Below are positions 44,019 through 56,043 of a stretch of 64,000 nucleotides of DNA, one piece after another; the first letter of the stretch is position 1, and each line of letters begins with the position of its first letter. The stretch is taken from contig OY723399.1 in NCBI GenBank assembly GCA_963210345.1, positions 80,319,673-80,383,672 on the forward strand, in the 5' to 3' direction. This DNA is from Inga oerstediana (lineage: Eukaryota; Streptophyta; Magnoliopsida; Fabales; Fabaceae). The notes under the pieces are model-generated. The model had not been told where the DNA came from. It saw only the letters and a list, made by a program, of their open reading frames with translations, and did no database searches. The position numbers and the translations under genes are program-made.

Positions 44019-44695
44019 GAGTAAATAAGATAACGTGTCACAGAACAAAAAATCCCAACTAACTCTGCTCTCCTTAACAGTATCTTCACGTCTTTTACTA
44101 AACAAACAAAAATAAATGTAGATTCATAAAGTGACAGGAAGAGCCGAAGAGGGCTTCCCCATAATTTTTGAACCAGTAAAGTTAAAGAAGTGGACTTCCT
44201 TTTAGATACAAAACACAAATAATATATATTGAAATAGATTTATATAAGCTATTAGAGTCGAACTGATATATTACTCAAATCATATAAAAGTCAGAGTAAG
44301 TTTTCAGTACGTAAAGAAAGATGTTGAAGAAGGAAATAGAAAGTGACAAGAAGTTTAAAAAAAAAGAGAGAGAAGAAGAAGGATAGCAGAGGGCAGAATC
44401 CACAGCAGCCAACAGGAGATATCTGCGTACCCGTACAGTGAAATTACCTTTCAGTTCCCCCTCGGCCCTCGTATTACTTTTATGCCCTCGTATTACTTTT
44501 ATCATTACCTCTCTCTTTTCTTTTTTTTGCTCAAAAATCATTACCTCTATTTCAAATCTCGCAATTTCCGCGCTTTGATTTTCAGGCTCCTCCTAGGCCC
44601 TTGCCTATCGACAACGAAGGGCCTCTTATTGGGCTCTCAACTTAGCCCAATTCTTTGACCCTCATCCCCCACACACAATAAATATTTATCTCAAA
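44019..44695. other. 677-bp segment present only in duplication copy 2
   Basis: The copies match up to AAAAGATAAA and again from AAACATG. This segment lies between, flanked by AAA on both sides. It has no TIR or TSD of a known element, so a deletion in copy 1 through 3-bp microhomology is more likely than an insertion here. It holds a tandem CCCTCGTATTACTTTTAT duplication (about 44465-44503) and a CT-rich, leader-like end. No coding frame is convincing. Confidence 0.75.
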
Positions 44696-45859
44696 CATGC
44701 CTTTTTTTCTCTTGATATTATCATATGATAGTCATAGTCGGTTTGGTGTTTGTAGTTGTTCCTCCCACTATAGGTTTCTATTTTGAGTTTGGAACTCGAA
44801 ATCCAATGAGATTTAGTGGGATCTTACACCATTAGATTAACTCTGTATTGGTATCTCTTCCATGCCTCTTCGAATATCTCTTTTTCCCCTATCTATCCTC
44901 TTTCCTTCTATTCCATTAATTTATTTCTTACAAGGTTATTATTAAGATGTTAAATTATAAAAACGTAATTAATTAAACTTAAATTTCTAAATTTTGATAT
45001 GAATAATTTAATACTACAATAAATAAAATAAAAAATTATTTTGTATAAAACCAAATCTCTGGATCATATAAATGTTAATATTAATTTGATGACTACTGTT
45101 ATGCCCCGTTTGGTATTTTGGAAGAGTTTTTAATGGAAGTGGAAGTGAAAGTGAGAATAAAAGTGTGTTTGGTATGACTATGGAAGTATAATATAATTTT
45201 TAATTAATACATTTATTTTAAATATGAAATGACCAAATTACCCCTATGGAAAAAAACCTAGCCTCCTCCCAAATCAGTTCCAACCACCATCAACCTCTAC
45301 AAGAAAACCGGCGACATTGCCGGTGACCATCATAAAAATCGCTGGCACCCATAAAGGAAGATGATTACAACAACTAGAATCACCATAAGCAAGAAATCAA
45401 ACCAAATCAAGCAAGAAAATAACAAAAAAACTTCAGAGTAAGAAACTATGAACAAAATCGAGGAAAAAATTATAAACGAAGTGCCCTTTGGTACAGTGGA
45501 AGCTTCATCGTCTTTTGTTGCAACCGAAGTATCGTCATGTGTTGGAGATTTGAAATTGGAGTATCGTCCATCGTGCTTTACTGTCACAGATCTGAAGAGG
45601 GAGTAGAAGAAAACGAAGCGTTGCTTTTGCCATCCACCGACGCCTGCACCGTCGCCTTTGCATATCTAACCATCACCACTGCGATCTTCACTTTTGCCAT
45701 CCACTGACGCCTTTGCTGTCGCCTTCACCATCCGCCGTTGCCTTTGCCATTGCCATAATTGGTCATCCTTGCTCTCATCACCAGATGTGAAGGGCAAAAG
45801 GGTCATCATTTTTGACTTCCATAGAATTGATCTTAGTTCCATTAGGTAAGGGTTGGAAC

Positions 45860-48324
45860 TGTAACCCCTGTCGTCATCAAGGCTGAGATTAGTGTTGAAA
45901 CAAGTTTTGTAATCGAATAAGAGATCAAGCGTAATTAAATTTTTTTTACAAAACCTGTACAACAAGATCTCCATTCATTTCGAAATAAAAACAATTGGCC
46001 TGTTCGGTTTGTCATATATACAATATCAGAGTATTAACAAAATTCCCGACATTCACCCGAGATAATTTAATTAATCCAAGAGTTATACAGGGCATTATTG
46101 CCCATCTCAGTTTCCCATACTGGGGATTACACAATAACTATAAAGCTATGGTTAATTCACTATGTACATTTATCCACAATGATAACCAAAAACCAAAAAG
46201 GAATCTAGCTAAGACTACCACCGGCAGTCCTAATCGTCCTTGCTCACTTGCTTGCCTCTTGATTCACTTGCCCTGTCTAAAATTGTTATTTGGAAAGAGT
46301 GAGATTCAAAAGAATCCCAGTAACAACAATTTACGTATATGATGCATAATTAAACAAAGCAGGTAAGCATATATCACAATACAGCATAACAGTATTCAAG
46401 GCCGGGCACACCGCCACATCCCCTCAACAATATTCAAGGCCGGGCTAACCGACACGTCCCCTATTCAAAGCCAGGTTCACACCACATCCCCTATTCAAGG
46501 TCGGGCTAATCGCCACGTCTCCTTGCTCATTCAATGATTAATACAAACAAGCAATACATTATACATGATATAGGATAAAGTGTCACTACCTTGTTCTTTC
46601 CATCCCTGTTCAAGCGTAGGCCTTCTACGTTCTGGGCAAATATCAAACCCTATAGTCATAATTAAGGACAACGCATTATCACTTATTTCAATACTCAAAT
46701 GAATTCAAAACACTTAGTTTTGGTTATCATTAAAGTCCCTTAAGTAGCTATGAAAGTCTCTAACAATCACCTAAAAGGATTGGGAAGTACTAGGTTGGAA
46801 ACCACGTTTCAAAATCACAAGGTGCTGAAAATAGGGATTGGCTACAGTCAAGAAACCTCTGGTGGTGGCCAGAAACAGGCCAGAAGGTTTCTGGCTACAG
46901 CCAAGAATTTGCTGGCTGCGGCCAGGAAAATTTTATTTCTTGGCTGAACTTCGAAATATCATAACTAATTCTAAAAAAAATTGAAATGAGGTGATCCCAA
47001 AGCCCATTGAAAGCTATTCCATTGAAAGCTATTTAAGTCCTCTTTACTAGAAAAGTATGGACCATTACTAGAAATCACCACACAAATACAAAATTCAAGA
47101 AATGTCCACACTGCTCCAGAATTGATCCTAGATTTAACATCAAACTTTGGACAGTCATAACTCCTAGCCCACAAATCAAAATGACATGAATTATATGTCC
47201 ATTTTGAAGCTTGACATGTTAACTTTAAGATTGAAAAGTTTCATAAGTTTTAGACACCATTTGGTCATTAAAAACTTTCATACAAACTGACTGCCCAGAA
47301 TGGAGTTCTCACATGATAGCATCCCAATTTTCTACTAAAATGTCCAATGGCTCCAAAATCAATAATCAAATCTATTCCCATATAAATTTTCACAAGGAGT
47401 CCATTGGAAACATTAAATCAACCAATTTCACATTGCTTTCCAAGATATAACCAAGACAACAACAAAATGCCAATTTCCAAAAACTCCAAATTTCATGATT
47501 CAATCTCAAATCCATTCTATCAATCCAAAACACATCACAAGACACTAAATCCATGACCACCACATGCCATACACACCATGATCCTCATTTTCGAAAATCA
47601 AGCCAAAAATCCCAGAAAATCACAGCTCAATCATATGGCACAAAACCTATGTAGAAAGGTTTCTCTTACTCACCTTAACAACTTTCTCAAAGGTGTTTCT
47701 TGGTTCTCCAACTTCTAGATTTCCTTGAGTGCTCAAACACCACCAAATGAAAAATCTAAAACCATGAAATTGAAGCTCTCAACTCAAGGAACAACTTTAT
47801 AGAAGGGAGTTTTGGCATTAGAGGTCATCTTCTTACCTTAAAGTCAAGCTTTTCTTCCTCCTTCTCAAGCTTCCACGACTGCTTGCACAAAAGAGAGGAA
47901 ATGAGAGAGAAGAGTGATGAAGGAGATGAAATGATGGCTTGCCCATACTTCTTTGCCCCTTTAGCCGAAAATATGGGAGGGAAGAGAGAGAAAAATGATT
48001 TTTTTTTTTTAATTGCACATTTGACTTTCTCAACCACTCACCTACCTTCTCATTTTGATACATGTCCAACCCTCATTGGTTCTCATAAAGTGAGTAACTA
48101 GTTAGTTACTCTAACCCCTCCATCAGCCATTTAGTTACACATATCATTTCTCTCTTAGTAATTAATTTCTCCATTAGTCACTAACTTATGACCATTCTTT
48201 CAATTTCTCACTGATTATGACATATCAATTAAAATTGCCACATAACACATAATAACTCAGATTTAATTCACAAATTATTCTCAACAATCATCATTAGCCC
48301 TTAATCAAAATTTGGGGCGTTATA
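45860..48324 (-). mobile_element. Solo LTR (about 2.47 kb)
   Basis: Plus-strand ends are TGTAACCCCTG and GGGGCGTTATA. On the minus strand it opens TATAACGCCCCAAATTTTG and closes GGGGTTACA, i.e. TG..CA ends with one decayed base. The 5-bp duplication GGAAC is perfect (45855-45859 and 48325-48329). TGTAACGCCCC is a frequent LTR start in plant Gypsy-type elements, hence the minus orientation. No gag/pol and no second LTR are present, so unequal recombination to a solo LTR is likely. Copy 1 keeps only the first 36 bp. Confidence 0.8.
46393..46522. repeat. Tandem repeats inside the LTR (4 units of 30-38 bp)
   Basis: Each unit begins TATTCAAGGCCGGGC or a close variant and ends CCACGTCCCC or CCACATCCCC. 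Unit starts are at about 46393, 46431, 46462 and 46492. They are GC-richer than their surroundings. Short tandem arrays like this are common in the regulatory part of LTRs. Confidence 0.8.
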
Positions 48325-48529
48325 GGAACTCACTTTCATCATTTTTTATGGAAGTGGCTTCAATGAGGAAGTGGAATCCATGGTACCAAACAGACAAAAT
48401 GGTGGAACTCACTTCCACTTCTCCACTTTGAATTCCTTACTACCAAACGAGGCATTACTCTCTCCCTCGCTCTTTGCCAAACAAGTTCGACGCACAAGCT
48501 CGACGCCCGTCCCCGTCCCCCTCCCCTTT

Positions 48530-48760
48530 CATGCTTTTCTTTTGCTGAAACTTCGGTAGGTTGGGATGCTTTGCATTGATGCAATTATTCACCTTATGTT
48601 TGATATCTAATTTATTTCTTTTGGGCATATATTTTTAACTAAAGCGCTAGTGCGTATAATGTTATTGCCTAGAGTAGCTGAATGGTATGGCCGTAATGGG
48701 TTTAATTACAAACATCATCAAATTTTCATCCATGTATATTCCAAAAAGTTATGTATAGCA
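48530..48760. repeat. Third copy of a leader-like segment
   Basis: Resembles 40085-40290 (and 501-525 plus 8996-9150). Shared words include CTTTTCTTTTGCT, TTGGGATGCTTT, GTAGCTGAATGGTATGG and TTAATTACAAAC. A fourth, more diverged copy is at 60960-61100. The pattern (pyrimidine-rich leader, then GGT-type donor, then AT-rich DNA) suggests a promoter with a 5' UTR and first intron, copied together with the F-box units. The rest of 48455-49888 contains no gene. Confidence 0.5.
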
Positions 48761-49754
48761 TATATGAATGATTAAAGCCATGTTTTTATTGATGCTATGG
48801 ATATATGTATGAGATGTGAAGCATTGAACACGCAAATATACCATTATATGAGCATGAATTGAGGTAAGGCAAGCAAGTTATGCACTAAGCATCTATCTTA
48901 TATGCATTTTGGTAATATTTGCTACTGAGATTCTCTCAAATCTCACCCTCCCTTACCCAACCATATAAGTATATTAGGCACAGAAGTGGAATGCATGAAG
49001 ACATGCAAGTAGAAAAGATGGAGGATTGAAGATTGATATGTGATAATTTGTTGAATGTAAATTATCGCATGTTTTGATTAATTGTATAACATGACAAATT
49101 GAGTAATGTCACTTGATATGTTATCCGTGGCATGTATGTACATATACAAGGAAGAATAATTGTGAGTTTACATGCTTGATTAGTTAAGAATGGGAAGTGA
49201 ATATGGAGCTATCAAATTTTAAATGGAATTCGAAAGGCTAAGAGAAAAGAGTTAGCTCTTGATACTTGGTAAACTTTAAGTACAGTTGATGTATAGGATG
49301 TGTTTACATGTGGTGGTGTGATCCGTGGAATGTATAATTGGGTTCAGGAAGCTTTTATGTTTAGAAGGAAGGAGGCCATTTTATGATAGTTTCATGGGCA
49401 TAATATAACATACGTTGGTACTGCTCGTTGTTTACAACCAATGTGGAAAGTATCGTAACATCACGACGATAATAGTTCAAATTATATAGGTCGCACCGTA
49501 GCCTGAGAAAAAGTCAGTCATGAGAGTCTTTGTATAATGATAATAGTTCATCATCTTGTCAATTTTGGAACGATATGGATTTAAGGAAAACCATTCTTGA
49601 GGTACTTGTAGTTTCATTCAATTTTTAATTTGGTGATTTTGTGTTTTTTTCTTATTAAATCCTCTAGTCTTATTCTTTTAATCTCGTTAGGCCATGTATA
49701 ACTTTACTTGATTAACATTGTTATCCCCTGTACAACAGGTTAAAACTAATATAA

Positions 49755-49888
49755 TTGTAAAGATACACACTAGATGGATGCGGGCAAGTCTATTTTCCGA
49801 TAAAGATTGGCATTATAATATTATATATATTTCACCTTGTATTGATGAGCACATAATATGGCCGCCAAAAGATTAAATTAAATTCAAT
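49755..49888. repeat. F-box-unit downstream segment, unit 2, part 1
   Basis: ATTTTCCGATAAAGATTGGCATTAT and GCCGCCAAAAGATTAAA match units 1, 3 and 4 (18590-18815, 55330-55640 and 63035-63327). It continues after the hAT insertion at 50821-50922 and after the Stowaway at 51302-51365 (AGGAAGAAGAGCATGGA). Confidence 0.75.
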
Positions 49889-49896
49889 GGTATAAG

Positions 49897-50812
49897 TAGG
49901 GGTGAGCATGGTGCCCAGTAGCTCGGTGCGCCCACCCTGACCCTGTAAAAAATTGCCCAGCCCAGCCCTAAAAAAGTGGCCCGAAAAAATTTTGGGCAGC
50001 TTTGGGCGGGCTAATAACCGGGCAGGGCCGGACATCGGGCAAGGGGTACTGCCCTGCCCATTTGGCCCTGCCCTGAAAATTATTTTCATTTATTTAAAAT
50101 ATAAAATTTCATATCAATTAAATATTATTTCATATATATATTTTTATTTAAAATATATATTGTCTATTGTATAATACTCTTCTGATCCTCTCTTTTTTGC
50201 CCTAACCACTAAACACTATTTACAAGTAGATTTCTTCCTTTCTTCTTTACTTTGTGCTGTATTAAATTATAGTTGCTTTTTATTTTCTTTCCAGATACTT
50301 CATAATTTGATCAACTTTTGGGACAATGAATTGATGCAAACTACTTTGACTTCATGGCTTTAATTACAATCACTTTGTTTTCTTATTTATAATGGATTAC
50401 GGATGTTGTTTAATTTTTAAAGTATGGATATTTGTTAAGACATATGGTATTTTTTAAATTTCAAGACTCAAGTTGTAGACTTATTTTGAAATATCCCAAG
50501 ATGTGAAATCATCGAATGTATTTGAAGTTTATATTACTTAGGGCGAAGTTAAGATATATATGGTATTAGTAACTACAGGAATGTTTATGAAATTCATAAG
50601 GAATTATTTTTTTCATAAGTGGACAAGATAAGGCGTTATCACTTATGTATGGAAGCCCACCCTGCCCAGCCCACTCTTACCCAGCCCAAAATGGTTAGGG
50701 CTTTTAACGGGCAGGGCCGAGCATCGGGCTGCAAAATGCAGCCCGTTCATCCTTTGGGCAGGGCATCGGGTAGGGGTCTCGCCCTGCCCAACCCTGCCCA
50801 TGCCCACCCCTA
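49897..50812. mobile_element. Non-autonomous hAT-type element with 8-bp TSD
   Basis: Ends are TAGGGGTGAGCATGG and CCATGCCCACCCCTA, with a perfect 8-bp duplication GGTATAAG at 49889-49896 and 50813-50820. The subterminal parts are GC-rich, with repeated GGGCAGGGC and CATCGGGC words. The middle (50100-50620) is AT-rich and non-coding. Comparison with units 3 and 4, which lack it, supports the boundaries. Confidence 0.88.
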
Positions 50813-50922
50813 GGTATAAGTGCAGTCGTCATATAGTAAGTGGGGGAAAAGCAGAAATGATGAGATTAATTAAAGATACAATATAATGATATATTATTAG
50901 AAGGAAAAAAAAAATCCTTATA

Positions 50923-51301
50923 CTCCCTCCGGTCCTAATTATAGGACAACATTTGAGAGTTGATCTTGGTCCTAATTATAGGACAAAATTCTAATTTTTA
51001 TCAATTTCTTCCCAAAATATCTCTTAGTGATACTTTCTCAATAATAATTAAACACAATAATAACTTAATAAGAGTAGATCGGAAGTTGTTGAGGGAGATT
51101 GACGACGCCGGATTGTGTGAGAGCTAGAAGAAGTCGTGTGTGAGGCAGGAGAGGTACAAGAAAAAACAGAGAATCAACGTAATTGGATGTCATTTTAAAT
51201 AAGGGTATTTTAGGAAAATAAATATGATTAACTAATTTAACCGTTATCCTTAATTTCTCCAAAGTTAGGTAAATATGTCCTATAATTAGGACCGAAGGGA
51301 G
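50923..51301. mobile_element. Stowaway MITE
   Basis: Ends are CTCCCTCCGGTCCTAATTAT and ATAATTAGGACCGAAGGGAG, flanked by TA (50921-50922 and 51302-51303). Units 3 and 4 of the F-box flank lack it. The interior is AT-rich, with no coding frame of note. Confidence 0.85.
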
Positions 51302-51802
51302 TAATATATTGGCCACTCACAGCAAAAGAGATTCTGGCATAATATCATGAGGAAGAAGAGCATGGAACCATTAGAAAAACAAACAAAAAATTGTGTTAGA
51401 AACACTACAAATGTTCCCAAAGTTGCGTTGTATTCTAATATATTTGAAAAGCATAGTGACAAAGCTAAGTGAAGTCTTTAACATCTCAGAGGAAAACCTT
51501 CAGGGGCTGTTTGGTTGCTAGAAAGGATAAGAATAATGGAAGAAGGAACAAAAACAAAAACAAAAACAAAAACAAAATGACTGCTAGAAGTACGTAGCTA
51601 GTAATTAACAACTTTCTCTCATGCTGTTCCAAAAACTGTCAGGTTTCATGTATTGAATTTTTAATAATACCCAAGTTATATAGTTGAACCAAGATCAATG
51701 GGAGAAGAATAATAAGTACCTGGTCAAAGTATACCCTTAAGGAAGGGGAAGTAAGGTTTCCGTATATGCAGTTACATTCTTCCAAGATTCAACATATGAA
51801 TA

Positions 51803-52836
51803 TCACTTGTGAAGATTAGGACCATAAGTGCAACGTTCTAGAAGTTCTCCTTTATCATTCCATTTTGATAATCCTTGATCGCCACCATATTTTGTAAAAT
51901 AAGGTGTAACAAATTCATCACCTTCTTTGAAGAATACTAACGGCTGAATGTAACCAATGCCACTCTTCTGCTGGCAACAAGATAGAAAGAACAACTTAGT
52001 CCAAGATGACTTCACTCCATATTCTCTCATCACCCATAATTGTTTTTGAGCGAGAATTGCACAAGTTAAAGCAAGGCAACCTTTGTGTACTCCTAAACAA
52101 GGACAATTTAACTTTGTACCAATGGGGAGAGGTACATTTCGTAAACCCTTTGTTGTTATATCAAATGCAATAACTTCTGATGTATGAGATCCATCATCAA
52201 AATTAGTTGTGAAATGAATAGCGCCATTAAAGATTGTACCACTACGGTTTTGAGACTGTGCCCTATAATGGTAATTGAGATCTAGTTTTTCCCACGAACT
52301 CGTTCTCAGAGAGAGAATCTCAAAATGCTCAGGTTTTGTTTTGGGAAACTTATAACCGTTTGAGAGGCCAATGAAGTAGTCATCAATGCAAATGGAATTG
52401 GTAATTTGCATTGAGGAGGGAGTGGGATGTGTTTGTAGGCATCAATGACAGGATTCCACATAGTAAAAAGAATATCAAGTCCTCGATCTATGTGGAGCAA
52501 GACAATGCCTCGACAAGAACCCATGATAGAAACTTGGGCGTGTGGGTTGATCAGAGGAGGGAAATCGAGGTTGAAAGTGTCAGAATCATTGTGAAGGGAG
52601 GCGTTAATATCTATGGATCTCATTTGAGGAGAAGTTATGAGAAGGATTCGATTGGATCGTTGGGAATAATTAGACAGTTGAAGATGCAACTTGGCCAAAT
52701 TAGGGTTAGAGATTATTGAGGGCCATGACCTGGACACACGCTTTAAACTCACCAAAGATCTGACGGGCAAGCGCAGAAGGATTTCCAATTGCAGTTCTTC
52801 AGGAAGGTTCTCCATAGTTGCCTCCGGTTTCATCAA
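51803..52836 (-). pseudogene. F-box/FBA protein gene with a 19-bp frameshifting deletion
   Basis: Close paralog of the gene at 56044-57150. It starts MMKPEATMENLPEELQLEIL, with the F-box (LPEELQLEILLRLPVRSLVS, then K.VSRSW) in the first 50 residues, then the F-box-associated region (MGSCRGIVLLH, MWNPV, YKHIPLP). After PIPFA a 19-bp deletion relative to the paralog (near 52386) shifts the frame, and the first frame ends at residue 176 (52306). The second frame continues undamaged from DDYFIGLSNGYKF to GELLERCTYGPNLHK (51803). F-box proteins give SCF ubiquitin ligases their substrate specificity. A 176-residue product would keep the SKP1-binding F-box but lose most of the substrate domain, so it could act as a competitor or be inert. 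No introns. Confidence 0.88.
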
Positions 52837-52864
52837 TCTATGAGGAAGATTCAGGGAGAGAGCT

Positions 52865-52873
52865 TATATATAA
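52865..52873 (-). promoter_or_regulatory. TATA box of the frameshifted F-box gene
   Basis: TATATATAA (plus-strand reading) about 30 bp upstream of the first ATG. The paralog has the same element at about 57195-57203. The position suggests transcription starts very near the annotated ATGs, so the short-leader Met (MKPEA or MENLPEE) is the more likely start. Confidence 0.6.
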
Positions 52874-53044
52874 ATCTAAAGATAAAAGAGTTATAAAAAA
52901 TGTCATAAAATTTAAAATTTCTTAAACAAAATATTCCTAAATAAACAGAAAATTACATGATAATGACATTTGCTAAATAAAAGCCAATCCAATTATAAGG
53001 ATGCACTTGTCTTCCGAATTCACTTAAAGCCAATTGCTATATAG

Positions 53045-53417
53045 GGAAGCTCTAGTCGTGAAGAAAGATATACGAAGACAGACCGGAAGAGGGGCCTCTT
53101 CATTTTTTTTACTGTCCACTTTCCCTCCACTTCTTTATTCTCACTGTTAGATTAACTCTGAACGGTTAAAAAAAATGTATATACATAAATTTAAATCATT
53201 AAAATTTGATATAACTATTTCATATCTTTATATTTTTATCAAAGTATTCTATATATATATATATATATATACTTTTTATAGGATATTAAATCTCAACTGT
53301 TCAGAGTTAATCTAACAGTGAGAATAAAGAAGTGGAGGGAAAGTGGACAGTAAAGAAAATGGAGAGGCCCCTCTTCTGGTCTGTCTTCGTATATCTTTCT
53401 TCATGACTAGAGCTTCC
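53045..53417. mobile_element. Long-hairpin MITE
   Basis: The arms are nearly perfect complements for about 130 nt. The left begins GGAAGCTCTAGTCGTGAAG and includes CTTTATTCTCACTGTTAGAT; the right is its complement, ending CATGACTAGAGCTTCC. The loop is AT-rich with a (TA)n run (53252-53271). A related hairpin with GAGAGGGGCCTCTCC ends is at 57250-57612. A transcript would fold into one long dsRNA. Confidence 0.8.
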
Positions 53418-53626
53418 GGCACTAGGGAATGTCAATTGATAATTAATGGGGTTAGAGAGGATGTAGTAAGGAGTTTGTTCATGGCTAATTTCCTAATTGA
53501 AATTTTATATTTTAATTTGTGATCCTTGAAAGCACTACAACAATAAAACCTTATCTCACTAGCTGCTGGGATGGGCTGCATAGATCAATGATGCTATTGA
53601 GCTCAATCAAGAATAAAATCTCAGAA

Positions 53627-54783
53627 GAGAAATTCTTATATACTTCTGTAGAGTTATATCATTTGTACTCTGATCAATTAAAATATAACACCTAAACTAA
53701 TTTTAATCCTAGTTGTCCCTCTATTTTTTTCATTAAAAAAAAAAATTTAAACCCTCCAACTACCCCACGCGCTCCATCCTTCATCATCTGGGTCACCTCC
53801 TCCCCCACTCTGCACCACCACATTGGCCTCTACTTTCTCTCCACCGTCTCCGACGCCAAAGAGTCTTTTTTATCTGAAGCTTTCTTCTTCTTCTTCTTCT
53901 TCTTCTATGTAACCCTTTGCTGCATTCTCCTCTGACCCCAACGCATCTTCCACTGTGTCCTCATCCTTCCTCCTCTGACCCCAAAGTCCCAACCCGAAAA
54001 ATGACGACGTGCTGCATCGAAAGAGACGTGGATACGAGAAGCAAAACGGCGATGGTCACCACACAGCCGTTCAAAGGCATATGAAACTATAATGGAATTT
54101 AAGATATCTGGGCAGATAAATCATCCTTCTGATTTTTAGATTACATTCATTGCTTCAAGCATCTCTGATTTCTAGGGTTGCAACTTGCAACATAGCATAT
54201 TACTCGTTCAACAATTTAATAATGGTTGGAGTTTTAATTTAATAGTTGTATTGATATAGCATTCACTAAAGTGATAGAGGTTATGCGTTTGTAGCACTAC
54301 CTTTGTAGAATGAAAAAGCCATATCTGCAGAATTATATTCTAGTTTAACTTCTGAAAGTGCTTAGTGTGGACTTGATATGATTTTGATTTCCCCCTCTTC
54401 ATATTCTTTTCCTCTTGTCTATTTCTTATCTATCTGATTCTCCATAGAAGTCTTCAATGGTCATTATAAAAGTAGTTTCCCTGTGTATTTTTCTTAGTGT
54501 TTTAGTAATAAAATATTCTGTGCTCACCTCTTGAGGAGTTTCGATATCTTATCAAAAGCGCTGGAGAAGAAGACGGAGCTGAAATTAAAGAGAGGTCGAT
54601 GCGGCTAGGGAGGGTATTGGGATGAAGGGCAGGGCGTGGGTTGGTAGGAGTGCTTTTTTCTCCCTCTTAATTTTTTCACAAAAATAAAGAGGGATAACTT
54701 GGAGTAAAATTAATTTAGGTATTATATTTTGATTGGTTAGAGTACAAATGACATGACACTCTAGGAGTGTGTAAGTATTTCTC
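53627..54783. mobile_element. Mutator-like element (about 1.16 kb)
   Basis: TIRs of about 90 bp are GAGAAATTCTTATATACTTC and the complement of GTGTGTAAGTATTTCTC, with TTTGTACTCTGATCAATTAAA internally. These match the family of the small MITE at 10694-11019. Flanks AATCTCAGA and AATCTGAGG may be a decayed 9-bp TSD. The interior has a GC-richer, CCTCC-rich stretch with a (CTT)n run (about 53880-53906) that could be captured genic DNA. I recognise no protein in it. Confidence 0.65.
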
Positions 54784-56043
54784 AATCTGAGGATAAATTA
54801 TTAACTAAGAGATCCTGCTTGATAACCTCATTCAGCGTTCTTTTCAGTCTTTCTTATTAATTACAATTTTTAAGATCCATATTAATTTTTTTTTTCTTAG
54901 TCCTTCTCCCTAATTCTCCCTAAAAATTATAATTAAGTGTTTATATACGTTTTTAAAAAATTGAAGAAAAACATATGAGTGATTATTGTATATTACTTTA
55001 AAAATTATAATTGAGGTCAAGGAACCAATGATAATGCTTGAATATTCTTATTAAAATTACTCTAGATTTTTTATATGTTATTCCCCTTTTTTCGGCTTAC
55101 CCGTTTGCTTTTTCCCCCAATGTGCGTTGGCTTGAGAAAAATGTCAGCCATGAGAATTTTTGTGGTTTCCTTCCATTTTTAATTTGATAATTGTGTGTTT
55201 TTTCTCCTTATTAATTTTTTAATCTTACTCTTTTAGACTCGTTAACCTTATAATTTCGCTCTACTAGCATTGTTAGCCTTTGTACAGAAGTTAATTATGC
55301 TAACAAAATAAAATTAATTACAGTAAAAATATACACACACTGGATTGAGGGCATGTCTATTTTCCAATAAATATTGGCATTATATTATTATATTCCACCT
55401 TATATTCTTGAGCACAATGCCGCCAAAAGATTGAAACTCAATAAGTTAAGTGCAGTCGTCATAGTAAACGGGAAAAAAGAAGAAGCAAAATTCATGGTGA
55501 GATTAATTAGTCATACAATAGTATAACATTATTCCTTCAGCGTATTATTAGAAGAAAAAATCCTATTAATATACTGGACTTGCAGCAAAAGATTCTTCCA
55601 TAATATCTTGAGGAAGAAGAGCATGGATGATCCGACCCTGTTCTTCAACTAGAAGAAGAAACAAAAATTGTGTTATAAACACCACAAATGTTCCTAAAAT
55701 TGCATTGCACTCTAAGAATTGAAGGGCATAGTGACAAAGCTAAGTGAAGTCTTTGACATCAAGAGGAAAACCTTATGTTTGGTTGTAAGAAATGATAGGA
55801 ATGGAAGAAGGAATTAAAAAAAAAGACCAGGTCAACAATGTTTATGAATAAAAACCTTCATTGCATCAAACCAGTATTTGCATGGACTACTACAGGTAGT
55901 AATTAACAACTTCAGGTGACATTATCTTTCGTGCTATTTCCCAAAACTATTAGGTTTTAGGTCTTGAATCTTCAATAATACCCAAGTTTGTTGAACCAAG
56001 ATCAATGGGAGAAGAATAATAAGTACCTGATGAAATCACATCC
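54784..56043. repeat. F-box-unit downstream segment, unit 3, and non-coding flank
   Basis: 55330-55640 matches units 1, 2 and 4 and lies directly 3' of the intact F-box gene (minus strand). Homology with unit 2 starts near 55130 (GAGAAAAATGTCAGCCATGAG) and continues to 56043. 54850-54960 resembles part of the hairpin family at 59165-59590. No other gene is seen. Confidence 0.7.

Larger units (their letters stand above)
45102..48454. mobile_element. Harbinger/PIF-like non-autonomous element, copy 2, with LTR inserted
   Basis: TIRs are TGCCCCGTTTGGTA (45102) and TACCAAACGAGGCA (ending 48454), with TTA at 45099-45101 and 48455-48457. GGAAGTGGAAGTGA-type repeats flank both ends. Without the inserted LTR the element is about 0.9 kb. 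It has no transposase. The minus-strand frame at 45330-45587 has no recognisable domain. Confidence 0.75.

Noticed and set aside
45330..45587. 85-codon minus-strand ORF in the Harbinger element as a gene
   Set aside because: Not preserved as an ORF in the paralogous copy, hydrophobic tail from AT-rich DNA, no domain.
47825..48101. Overlapping ORFs in the LTR
   Set aside because: All three lie in low-complexity AG/CT-rich LTR sequence on both strands with no similarity to gag or pol.
53758..54100. Protein-coding exon in the GC-richer interior of the Mutator-like element
   Set aside because: Frames are interrupted and dominated by a CTT run. No recognised motif, so noted only as possible captured DNA.
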